Assembly: GCA_963662155.1 (NCBI GenBank)
Contig: OY759265.1
Coordinates: 40,821,405 to 40,885,404, forward strand
Direction of reading: 5' to 3'
DNA length: 64,000 nt
From: Lamellibrachia columna
Taxonomy: Eukaryota > Annelida > Polychaeta > Sabellida > Siboglinidae
Both the position numbers and the translations under genes were made by a program. This document shows positions 37,981 through 48,282 of this stretch, piece by piece. The notes below the pieces were generated by a model that made no database searches, was not told the DNA's origin, and saw nothing but the letters and a program-made list of their open reading frames with translations. Every line of letters starts with the position of its first letter. Positions within the stretch are counted from its first letter, which is position 1.

Positions 37981-40189
37981 AATGTTATTATAGTAATATA
38001 TCAGGCCATTATGGTTGTTAAATTTAAATGGGAATTAACCTATAATACGTACGTTGGTTTAATAATAATCCATGCATCATAATTACAGCCTACAGGTTGG
38101 CAGAACGTAAATTATGTAATGTTCATATTATATTAAATGTATTAAACATAATTGGTCGTGTGTAAAACATTTCATACATTGTGACCATGTGCGTGTGGGA
38201 TAAGACGTAGGCACCGCCTTGCCCCACATGCATGGGGACCGTCTTGCCCCACAGACACAACGTGTGTCTTAACACGATGTATGCAAAACACAGCCTACTA
38301 TTGCCTATTTTGTTTTGTTTGATCTGTCAACTGATTAATACTATTATCATGTCACCAATTATGTCCATGATTCACACCGTTATATAGTGAGTTTCACCCA
38401 CAGACATAAATAGAACACCCGTTAGTAAAACAAGACCGCTGAGCCCTTATCAGTTGACACATGATAAAGTGATGCAGGCATGGACCAGTGACATTCATGC
38501 TGCTGCACGGCAAGAACCCACTGGAGGCCCAGTGTTTATACTGTACAGCACCCAGTCTTCATCATATATCTATAGATATACAGTACTAATAAGAGATTAT
38601 TACTATATAGCTATATATACCTAATATCTTATTACGTGCACAATTTATACATGCACCTTTTATATCAAATATAACAATATTCTTCCAACATGGCTTAAGG
38701 TCCCAAAAATATTCTTTTCCCATCTTCCAACACATTCCCCAGCTATTCCATCACAGCCATTTCCACCTGCAGTTCAAGATCTTTCTCGAATGTGATCTGG
38801 CCAACTTGTTCAAGGACACGCCTCTCATTTAAGCTGTCAATTGTTTTAGTAGGCAACCTTTCATATGGTTTGTCAAACAAATGCATAGAATGCAATGGAT
38901 GTTGTAATGTGTACAGAATGAGTTACCTGATAGTGGTTCATACAACGATGAAAAAGCAAACGACGTCCAAAAAAGGAGAGCCTCATTAAATGCAGATGAC
39001 TTAATAAAGAACAAAAACCCTATTAATGAGCTGACATCTAGTAGAGTTTAAAAAAAGAGTTACAAATATGCATACACGGGATTACACGCACGCACACATT
39101 ATTTATAAAACTGAATCCTACCCCTATAACATTTTATGTTGCACCCAATTAATGTGACTACTGGGAAACACTGAATGTCCGTTACCCCCAAGAAAAACGA
39201 ACGCATCTGTAATATATTGATATTTCAGAACATTTTCGGAACTGTTACACACATTCACATACATTAACACAGCACAAACATTTGCGACATAAATTACCTG
39301 AAAATAACGAGATGTTAGATCCTGTCTTCTGTCGATTCGTACAGCTGTAAGCCACACAGGAAATAACCATATTCATTGTCCCACAACTGTCTCCAGCAAT
39401 TGAAGCCTCCACAATGTTTGTCTTGGAGAGTTTAACATTAATGCACGATGCTCACTCCAGTATGAACAACCCAACTGCCCACACTGCTAACACAACTGCT
39501 GGGACCACCCTCACCCAAATGATTAATCAATCTGGTGGTCATGCCCCATTAAGAACAAATGCCAATGACAAATCTTCAAGTTAGTTGGTTCCTGGTGTCA
39601 TGATCACTGGCTATTAGCCCGATGATAAGTTTATACTTCTCTGGTAGCCACCTCATCTTCATTGCTTTTGTTTGCCTTATATTGTACATGATGATGGTGA
39701 GGAGGAAATAAATTTACTTACTTACTTACATATGTTAGACAACTATTTATAACATGCTATGTTCACATTATAAACAGTACTAACCTATATGTCATGCAGT
39801 GGATGCAACTGTTTCTGCCGTGCAATGAAATGCCGGTCAGTGGTCCACGCCCGCTTCACTGCAGTGAGCTGGCTTATAGCTCTTGTGTATAGGGGGATGA
39901 TTAATGGTACAACTGTATGGTTTCACCATTTTACTATTGACAAAATATTATATCAGCGCATATAAAAGTTTACAAACACACTGATTTTATTACGCCTGTC
40001 TCGTGTTACTAATCTTTCGGGGCTGGCATCAGATAACAGCTAACTTCATTTTGCACCAGATTTGGGGACTTTATATGTTGCGTACGTGATGGGGCCGTCT
40101 TACCTCCAGGGGCCGTGTTGCCCCAGGCTACCCTACTGTTTTTCCCTTTGAAATGGCGCCGTTTGTTTTACATTGACAGCATATCCACG
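37981..40189. other. Non-coding stretch between the direct repeats
   Basis: It includes GCCTTGCCCCACATGCATGG and GTCTTGCCCCACAGACAC at 38215-38265 and the GGGGCAACACGG-type end at 40083-40135. A TA-rich patch lies at 38565-38625. AAATAAATTTACTTACTTAC at 39706-39730 looks like the tail of a short retroposon. No exons recognised. Confidence 0.4.
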
Positions 40190-40285
40190 TGCATGAAATA
40201 TTAATCTATGAATAAAGTATGTAACAATGTATATTTTATGCATTAAAATGTATCATATTTGGTTTTACTCAATCATCTCCGGTTG
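40190..40285 (+). repeat. Direct repeat, right copy
   Basis: Same orientation as 37060-37185, about 3.1 kb away; see that entry for the shared words. Confidence 0.75.
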
Positions 40286-40389
40286 TCTCCATTAATAAAA
40301 ATGCACACAACAAACGAGTCTCGCCACTTTAACATACGAAATCCAACAAGAACACACATGCACAAACGCACGCACGCATGCATATATAT

Positions 40390-40510
40390 ATATATATCAA
40401 TAAATTAAATTAAAATCACAGTGTTCAATTAAATTAACAATTAACTTTCATTCAATTAACAATTAATTTCAATTAACTTCAATTAAATTACCAATTAACT
40501 TCACTTAAAA
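40390..40510. repeat. AATTAA-rich low-complexity block 1
   Basis: Runs of CAATTAAATTAACAATTAAC and variants. Similar blocks occur at 41160-41285, 52005-52105 and 53865-53960. Confidence 0.8.
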
Positions 40511-40731
40511 ACACAGAAGAAAAACATACAAAATCACTGAATTGGCATTACTAACACATTTAATAATGTTTTCTAAAAACATACAAACATAAGTAGACAA
40601 GGTTGATAGTACCAAAAGTACTGTGCTCTACCTAGTATTGGTTCATCAGTGTTCATTCACGTTTCACATTTGTCCCGTTGGATTTTGTCATGTGGGATTA
40701 TGTCTACAAAAACTCCAGGCTCCAGATACAC

Positions 40732-40972
40732 TTTGTATTGCATCCCCCTGGATGGGTGATGAAAGCCACAGGAGCAAGACGAGTCAATACTTTGTATTGC
40801 ATCCCTTGGATGGGTGATGAAAGCCACAGGAGCAAGACGAGTCAATACTTTGTATTGCATCCCTTGGATGGGTGATGAAAGCCACAGGAGCAAGACGAGT
40901 CAATACTTTGTATTGCATCCCTTGGATGGGTGATGAAAGCCACAGGAGCAAGACGAGTCAATACTCTTACAT
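40732..40972 (+). repeat. 58-bp tandem repeat, about four copies
   Basis: Units begin TTTGTATTGCATCCC at 40732, 40791, 40849 and 40907, followed by GGATGGGTGATGAAAGCCAC and AGGAGCAAGACGAGTCAATA. Units 2-4 are identical, indicating very recent expansion. Overlapping frames on both strands are by-products. Confidence 0.92.
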
Positions 40973-41159
40973 AATACAGCTGTGGCACCTGGCCACACTC
41001 ACAGTTCAGCTTATTCACTGATTGACACTGGCTGGACTTTAACACTGTTCAAACAACTGCCTGGACCTTACTAGAAGCTTTCTTTGACACTGGTTGGGTG
41101 AACTTGGCTGAGTGGCTGTGTCACCACCGGATTGCATAAAATAATACACCCAATAAAAA

Positions 41160-41285
41160 GTTAATTGTGATTTTTTCAATTAAATTAACCTCTTCCAGTA
41201 AAGTTAATTAATTAAATTAAATTGTGATTTTATAGAGTTAATTAATTAAATTAACTTAATTGAATTAACAATTTAAATTAACCCA
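41160..41285. repeat. AATTAA-rich low-complexity block 2
   Basis: It ends AATTTAAATTAACCCATGCC, directly next to the long CA tract. Block 4 ends AATTAAAATTAACCCATGCT, so the junction word TTAACCCATGC is shared and this is a true repeat family rather than chance composition. Confidence 0.8.
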
Positions 41286-41291
41286 TGCCCG

Positions 41292-41842
<551 letters not shown>

Positions 41843-42040
41843 AACATAATTGACAAATAAGTTGTGCTGTGATGGGTATGGTTGCATAGTGGTTAGAACA
41901 TATGACAAATAAGTTTTGCTGTGGTGGGTATGGTTGCGTAATGGTTAGAACATTATGACAAATAAGTTTTGCTGTGGTGGGTATGGTTGCGTAGTGGTTA
42001 GAACATCTGACAAATAAGTTGTGCTGTGAAGGATGTGCTG
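41843..42040 (+). repeat. 52-bp minisatellite, left part of an interrupted array
   Basis: About 3.5 units of the form GACAAATAAGTTGTGCTGTG, GTGGGTATGGTTGCGTAATG, GTTAGAACATCT. The same unit continues at 46700-47420 on the other side of the LINE. Units here vary slightly (TTTTGCTGTG, an extra base near 41958). Confidence 0.88.
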
Positions 42041-42152
42041 GCGTGCTAGCATTGTGTTTTTTTTTAACAAGATTGCCATCCCAAACAACAAGTTCCAAAT
42101 GGCAAGTGGACAAGGAAGCCATTGGCTTATCGAGAGTCCAACAATGTATCAT

Positions 42153-44925
42153 CTATGTGTAGCCCGCTCTTATCATATATCTGTCAATTCTATTTTTAAA
42201 CATATTCACACTACTAGTATTAACACAATCGTTTGGTAGTTTGTTCCATTCATTTATCACCCTCTGTGAGAAAGAATACTTTCCCATGTCCAACCTACAC
42301 TGTTCCTTAACTAATGCTGCTTTGTGTCCTCTGGTTCTACTGCCTTCTTTAAGTCTGAAGAACATATTCCTATCAACATCCTCATAATCGTTCACTATTT
42401 TAAACACTTCTATTTGGTCTATAAGCTATAAGCGACTTTCGTAACTAAGGTCTCTCAATTCTGGAATCATTTTAGTTGCTCTTCTTTGTATTCTTTATAG
42501 TTTGTCTATGTCCTTCTTACGATACGGCCTCCATGCTTGTATACAATATTCCAAATGTGGTCTAACTATTGCTTTGTACAGAGGTACAATTAGCTGTTTC
42601 TCCTTATATGTGATTGTTCTCCTAATTAGCCCTAGAATTTGATTTCCTTTCGAAGCAGCAATCCCACATTGCTCTGAAACTTTCATGTACTAAAGCACTA
42701 AATGTTACACCTAAGTCCTTTTCTTGTGTGGTTCTACCTAGTACAGCATCCCCCATTTTATATTCTTCGTCCATATTTCCATGTCCTATGTGTATGCATT
42801 TACACTTCCCAAAATTGAATAACATTTGCCATTTTGCTGACCATTTAACTAATTTATCTAGGTCATCCTGTAAACTTTGTTTATCTGTATCATTAGTAAC
42901 CTTTCTGAATAATTTTGTGTCATCTGCAAATTTGAGTACTTTGCTAGATATGTCATCTTCCAAATCATTTATATATATTAAAAACAGTATAGGGCCTAAT
43001 ACTGATCCCTGTGGTCCCCCACTAAGAACAGATTTCAAGTTTGAAATCTCACCATCTACTATAACTCTCTGTCTTCTGTGTGTAAGCCACTTTTCTATCC
43101 AGTTGATTAAATCATTGCCTATATCATGGGCTTTTAGTTTAAGTAACAATCTTTGATGTGGCACTTTATCGAAAGCTTTCTGAAAATCTAAATATACAAC
43201 ATCCACTGGTGACCCGTCATCTACCCACTTTGTAATTTCTTCCAAAAAACATAAGAGATTGGTTAGACATGACCTTGCTTTTAGGAACCCATGTTGAGAT
43301 GTATTTATTAAATTTATGTTGAACAAGGAATTCCACCATGTGGTCTCTAATTAATGTTTCGAGTAATTTACATACAACTGATGTTAAACTCACTAGTCTG
43401 TAATTTTCTGGCTTGTTCCTCGATCCCTTCTTAAATAGCGGTGTAATGTTTGCTTCTTTCCATTCTGAAGGATATATTCCTTCTTGTAGTGACAAGTTAA
43501 ACACTTTTGCTAGTGGTGTACTAATTTGCTCAACAATTTCCTTAAGCAGTTTTGGTGGTATCCTATCAACTCCAGGTGATTTATTATCTTTCATCTTCTT
43601 AATTTTCTTTGCTATCATTTCAGGAGTTACAAATAACTGCCCCAAATGTTCTGATTTATTGTCCTCAAATTTTTTAAATGGAACTTGAAGTGAGCTGATA
43701 TATTCTGTGGTAAAAACTGAGCTGAAATACTCATTCAGGACCTCTGCCATTTGAAACCCGTCTGAAATTATGTTTCCACTGTTGTTTTCCAGTGGACCGA
43801 CCTTATCTCGAACTTTCAGTTTACTCCTTACATAAGCATAGAAACTCTTGCTGCCATTTTTTTTATATTACCTGCCAATTTTTTTTCAAAGGTTTTCTAA
43901 TTTCAATTGTAGCTAGGTTAAGTGCGTCTTTGTAGTTTGCGTAGTCTTCTACATTTCCTTTTTTCTAATAGCCTCTTTTGACAGGTGTTTCTTCCTGGAC
44001 CTTTTCCCTTGTTTTCTTAATGGAACAAATTTCTCAATAATGTCCTCAATCTCATATTTCAAACAAGTCAAGCATTCTGTTGCTGTCTTGTTCTTCAGCA
44101 AGTTATTCCAATCTATATTTGCTAGATATGTTCTCATCTCTTTATATTTGCCTTTGTTGAAGTTCCTTCTCCGTTGTTTTTTATATGTATTCCCTGTTTT
44201 TACTTTTATATTAAAATGGATTTGGTTATGGTCACTTGAACCCAAAGGTTCGTGTACTTTAACATTGTCAACTAATTCATTTTGAGAAGACAAAATTAAA
44301 TCTAACACATTCCCACCTCTGGTTGGTTCCAAGACATGTTGTGTAAGGAAACAATCCTGTATTAGAAGTAGAAACTGATGGTCGTTACCTCCAGCACTCT
44401 CTAATGATTCCCATTGTATATGGCCATGGTTAAAATCACCCATTATAACACATTCCCCCTTGCTCACCTCCCTTATCGCCTTTTGTAATTTTACATCTTC
44501 CTCTTGTCCTACGATAAACTACTCCTATTGTTAATGTTGAGTTCCTGGTAACTATGTTACACCAAATTGCTTCCTCACAATCTGCTTAACTTTTCAGTGT
44601 TATTTCATATGCTTGGATAGACTCTTTTATATATAAAATTACCCCACCTCCCCTTCTATCTCGTCTATCCTTCCTAAACATTGCATAGCCTGTCAGTGCT
44701 AACTCAGCATCTACTATATCTTTATTTGCCCATGATTCTGTGATGCCTATTACATGAGGATCAATATCTGCTACCATAATGTCTAACTCACTTTTTTATT
44801 TACTATGCTCCTGGCATTTAAACATACACATTTAAGTTCATTGTCTGAAATTATTGGTGAACATTTCTTTGGATGTGTAATTGTAGTAGTACTCCTTTGA
44901 GTTTGTTCTGTCAGTTCCCCCTGCG
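42153..44925 (-). pseudogene. LINE ORF2: endonuclease and reverse transcriptase, broken
   Basis: The N-terminal endonuclease reads LKCVCLNARSIVNKK, then after a frameshift VIGITESW, RRGGGVILYIKES, MGDFNHGHIQW, DLILSSQNELV and SSDHNQIHF (catalytic Asp and His). The reverse transcriptase reads SPGVDRIPPKLLKEI, WKEANITPLFKKGS, PENYRLVSLTS, then after another frameshift near 43320 QHGFLKARSC, VYLDFQKAFDKVPH, GGPQGSVLGPILFLIYINDL and the catalytic FADDTKLF. A distal part carries DLGVTFS, GLIRRTITYKEKQ and LIVPLYKAIVRPHLEYCIQA; the C-terminal segment 42407-42153 has SFSQRVINEWNKLPNDC. At least four frameshifts or stops are needed to read through, so it is inactive. Confidence 0.92.
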
Positions 44926-44928
44926 CAT

Positions 44929-46093
44929 CTAGTTTAAATAATTTATGGTACCTGTGCCCTCGTCGACAACTCTAACAAACTCACACCCAGGAACTGCAGC
45001 ACCCTTCCCTGTCAGATGAAGTCCATCTCTCATGAAAAAGTAATCTCTTCCCACAAAGTTTAACCACATGTCTACGAAGCCTACTCCCTCCTCCATACAT
45101 ACCTTCTGTACTGATCGCCATCCTCCTACAGTTCCTATATTCCTCTCCACTGCCTCCCATTATTGGTAACATCCCCGACAATACAATCTGTCCAAATGGT
45201 GCCTCTTTAAGTGTCTTGATCAACCTCCTGTACTTACCAACGATGGCTGACGTTCCCTCCTTCTCGGCATTGTTCGTTCCCACATGCACGAGAACAGCAC
45301 TTCCTGTGCCACCACCCATGACTTGTCCTGCCTTCTCTGCTATATCCTCTATTTTTGCCCCTGTTAGACATACTGTTATGTCATCTCCTCTGTTTACAAT
45401 TTTATCCACTTTCCTAATGGTGGAATCCCCATAAATACCCGGGCTTTCCTCGCCTTCCCTTGTGATACTACATCAGCAAAGCTCCTTTCCTGTCGCACAC
45501 TATGCCCCCTTTCTCTTCTATCATCAACCTTTACTGTCTTACCACCTGGCCATCCCTCTCCACTCACCCGCTTACCTCTCTTTTGTTGCATATTCTGCCT
45601 CCTGTCATCTTTCTTCTTCTAATCCACAGTCTTCTCCTTTTCTCTGCTCTTGTTATCCTCAACTATCCTGCCACCTGACAATCCCTCTTCACTCACTCGT
45701 TTATCTTCCTTTTGTTGCACATTCTTCCTTTTTCCATCTTTCTTCTTCTTACCAGCTTTCTCCCTCACATTGCAACTGCTCTCCTTGTTCTCACCACCTC
45801 TGCTCTCCTCATTCTCACCGCCTCTGCTCTCCTCGGTCTCACCACCTTTGCTCTCATCATTCTCACCACCTCTGTTGTCTTCTTTCTCATCTTGCCCTAT
45901 CATCATCAAAATCATATGCCTTAACTCATTTACCTGCTCCTGTCATACACCCCCTACCCACGAAATTAAAACCATCTGCCTGCACTTCTGCCCACAAATT
46001 TGCACACCCGGACTTTGCAAAGTCTATCCAGCTGTTGCAGCTAGAGCAAGTCAAATTACGCTTCGCTTTTACTTGGCGTTTGCACGGCGCCAT
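44929..46093 (-). pseudogene. LINE ORF1: PHD-like zinc finger and SGNH esterase, broken
   Basis: The start is ATG at 46093, giving MAPCKRQVKAKRNLTCSSCN followed by SWIDFAKSGC and FNFVGRGC, a C-x2-C...W...C...C pattern as in the PHD-like finger of CR1-type ORF1 proteins (the penultimate Cys appears lost: VGRGC). A stop at 45926 follows. A shifted frame then encodes an acidic repeat (ESRGGENEESRGGENKES), then lysine-rich sequence. The esterase part has VLVHVGTNNAEKEG (block III, GTNN) and, after a frameshift near 45150, RDYFFMRDGLHLTGKG (block V Asp and His). An esterase plus PHD arrangement is known from CR1-like elements and is thought to assist RNP or membrane interactions. Confidence 0.82.
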
Positions 46094-46179
46094 GTTGGAA
46101 ATTCTAATTATCTTTGTTTATAACCCGTTTATAATCAATTTATACTAGGTAGTCTTCACAAAGACTGTTTTTGTGTTGT

Positions 46180-46690
46180 AATACACACTTTTTGCTATTT
46201 TACTTATGTCTTAATTAAATTTACAACTACTGCCTTGCAACTTACTTTCTATGTAACAGCTGACTATAACAAAACGTAATATCGCTCGCGCTAACGAAAT
46301 TTAAGTGACCTTCTTTAAATTCCACTGAATTACTACCTAATGCTAACTTTTAACAATAAATGTTGCTAAAACAAAATATTCAGGTTCGCAATCTTTAATA
46401 TGTACTAAATTATTTACAATAATATTATGTCTCGTATTATGTACCCAATCAACTGACCACAACAGACCTTAATTATCGCTCGCGCTACCGAGTCTTCGGA
46501 GATCTACCATATAAACTACCCTAAATTACTCCTACAGCTAAATTTTAACAGCAGCTATTGCCTAAACAAAGACTCTTGTAAGTTTATGTTTAATATACGT
46601 AACAATAATACTTATCCGATCAATATTCCACACTTCAGACAAATATCCACCAAATTCAATTCCGTGTTCTCCTCAAGATTTCCCAAGATG
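46180..46690 (-). promoter_or_regulatory. Tandem ~194-bp monomers at the LINE 5' end
   Basis: ATCGCTCGCGCTA occurs at 46281 and 46475, 194 bases apart, preceded in both by C(A/G)ACTGAC--(T/A)AACA-like sequence and followed by CTCCTA/CTACCTA...GCTAA-TTTTAACA and TTGCTAAAACA/TTGCCTAAACA. A third partial unit reaches about 46690. Tandem 5' units act as promoters in mouse L1 and some other LINEs; that role here is inference from position. Confidence 0.6.
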
Positions 46691-46699
46691 CAATTGCCA

Positions 46700-47420
46700 T
46701 TGGTTAGAACATATAACAAATAAGTTGTGCTGTGAAGGATGTGGTTCCGTAGTGGTTAGAACATATAACACATAAGTTGTGCTGTAAAGGGTATGTTTGC
46801 ATAGTGGTTAGACAGCTGACAAATAAGTTGTGCTGTGGTGGGTATGGTTGCGTAATGGTTAGAACATCTGACCAATAAGTTGTGCTGTGGTGGGTATGGT
46901 TGCGTAATGGTTAGAACATCTGACCAATAAGTTGTGCTGTGGTGGGTATGGTTGCGTAATGGTTAGAACATCTGACCAATAAGTTGTGCTGTGGTGGGTA
47001 TGGTTGCGTAATGGTTAGAACATCTGACCAATAAGTTGTGCTGTGGTGGGTATGGTTGCGTAATGGTTAGAACATCTGACCAATAAGTTGTGCTGTGGTG
47101 GGTATGGTTGCGTAATGGTTAGAACATCTGACCAATAAGTTGTGCTGTGGTGGGTATGGTTGCGTAATGGTTAGAACATCTGACCAATAAGTTGTGCTGT
47201 GGTGGGTATGGTTGCGTAATGGTTAGAACATCTGACCAATAAGTTGTGCTGTGGTGGGTATGGTTGCGTAATGGTTAGAACATCTGACCAATAAGTTGTG
47301 CTGTTGTGGGTATGGTTGCGTAATGGTTAGAACATCTGACAAATAAGTTGTGCTGTGGTGGGTATGGTTGCGTAATGGTTAGAACATGTGACAAATAAGT
47401 TGTGCTGTGAAGGGTATAGT
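46700..47420 (+). repeat. 52-bp minisatellite, main array
   Basis: About 14 units of 52 bases; the central nine or so (from about 46850 to 47330) are nearly identical, with CATCTGACCAATAAG in place of CATCTGACAAATAAG, while edge units vary. The phrase GGTTGCGTAATGGTTAGAAC in each unit resembles the D-arm/A-box half of a tRNA. The array leads without a break into an intact tRNA-like head at 47398-47475, so the unit probably arose from that SINE. The array also flanks the LINE on its left. Confidence 0.92.
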
Positions 47421-47520
47421 TGCGTAGTGGTTCAAACGTCCGACTCTCAATCGAGGAGACCGGTGTTCGACCTCTCTTGCTGTCGCTTTGGTGCTTGGGC
47501 AATTTTGTTCACTCTACATT
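47398..47520 (+). repeat. tRNA-derived SINE head closing the minisatellite
   Basis: Reading GGGTATAGTTGCGTAGTGG (A-box region), then TTCAAACGTCCGACTCTCAA (anticodon arm with a seven-base loop possible), then TCGAGGAGACCGGTGTTCGA and CCTC (T arm, B-box-like GTTCGACCTC). The following body, CTTGGGCAATTTTGTTCACT then CTACATTGCTTCAG, is like the conserved central part of many invertebrate tRNA-SINEs. The acceptor stem is not conserved and the A and B boxes are imperfect, so it is a SINE relic and not a working tRNA gene. Confidence 0.65.
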
Positions 47521-47547
47521 GCTTCAGTTCACTCAGCTGTTAACGAA

Positions 47548-47895
47548 TAGGGGAAGGTGGGGCATGTCCGTACGCTGAGTCATGTCCCACACCTCATTAA
47601 TGACCAAACCACGTAACGTTTGGTTTCAAAACTGTGTCGAACACTTGAACCAGCGAGCTGAACTCGTTTGCGTCGGTAAGTAATTATAAACTAAAATGTT
47701 GTTTGTGTAGAATCCCATTATGTAACGTATATTGGACCGCCTAAGAACATGGCCCGATATATCAAAGGAAGTTATCAGTGTTGCGCTTTCCATTATGTAT
47801 TTTGAATCTCGTCAGTGATAAGCATCAATAGGTACAATATGGCATCTAGTCGACGAGGCATATGGAAGAAAATTAGAAATTTAGATTATGAGATT
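47548..47895. mobile_element. Partial relative of the TA-GGGGAAGG element
   Basis: TAGGGGAAGGT at 47548 matches the terminal repeat at 3443 and 4394. After about 165 unrelated bases (with GGGGCATG...CATGTCCCAC words), 47724-47890 matches the reverse complement of about 4225-4380: GTATATTGGACC, GAACATGGCCCGATATAT, GTTGCGCTTTCCA, CTCGTCAGTGATA and AATAGGTACAATATGGCA. The right end of this copy is missing. From 47893 the sequence (GATTGCCATT...AAATGGCAAGTG) faintly resembles the LINE 3' tail. Confidence 0.55.
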
Positions 47896-48174
47896 GCCAT
47901 TGTCTTGAGCAAACACGAAATGGCAAGTGAACAAGAAAGTAACTTGTTTATTGACAGACTATGCAACGACATGGCCCAGGACAGGACGTCGTGGCGTTTG
48001 ACATGTGAGACTGGCATATCCTTCTTAAACACGACAAAACCTGGACTGTAGCCTAGTAGGGGAACCTGTTGCCGTCGTCACGAAGTTGTTGAGGAATCTC
48101 TCATTCAGATAGAGGGACATGACTATACAGGCCTACTTCCATAAACCTGCGCACGTATGCAAACGCGCAGTCAT

Positions 48175-48241
48175 AAACGCACGCGCGCACGTACGCATAC
48201 ACTCACTCACCCACTCACTCACTCATTCATTCACACACTCA

Positions 48242-48273
<32 letters not shown>

Positions 48274-48282
48274 CGAACGCAC
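48175..48282. repeat. (CACT)n and (CGCA)n microsatellite
   Basis: CACTCACTC units at about 48200-48240 merge into ACGC units to 48282. Frames across it are artefacts. Confidence 0.93.

Larger units (their letters stand above)
42055..46690 (-). mobile_element. CR1-like non-LTR retrotransposon, near full length, inactivated
   Basis: On the minus strand the order is 5' monomers (about 46690-46180), ORF1 (46093-44929), ORF2 (about 44925-42153), and a 3' tail ending GGCAATCTTGTTAAAAAAAA at about 42055. It is flanked on both sides by the same 52-bp minisatellite, so it inserted into an existing array. Both frames have frameshifts and stops. Presence of PHD-like and SGNH esterase parts in ORF1, and an apurinic endonuclease plus RT in ORF2, places it with CR1/L2-related LINEs. 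No clear target duplication was found, which is common in this group. Confidence 0.88.

Noticed and set aside
42728..43156. 142-codon plus-strand frame
   Set aside because: Antisense shadow of the LINE reverse transcriptase, which has all the catalytic motifs on the minus strand.
45462..46148. 228-codon and 157-codon Ser/Leu-rich plus-strand frames
   Set aside because: They are antisense to the LINE ORF1; the acidic and lysine-rich ORF1 repeats leave the complementary frames open.
46840..47420. Array of tRNA genes
   Set aside because: Each 52-bp unit holds only an A-box-like half with no anticodon arm, T arm or acceptor stem; only the last unit has the rest, and that is degraded.
46700..47420. 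CRISPR-like repeat array
   Set aside because: Units are contiguous without unique spacers, and the genome is animal.
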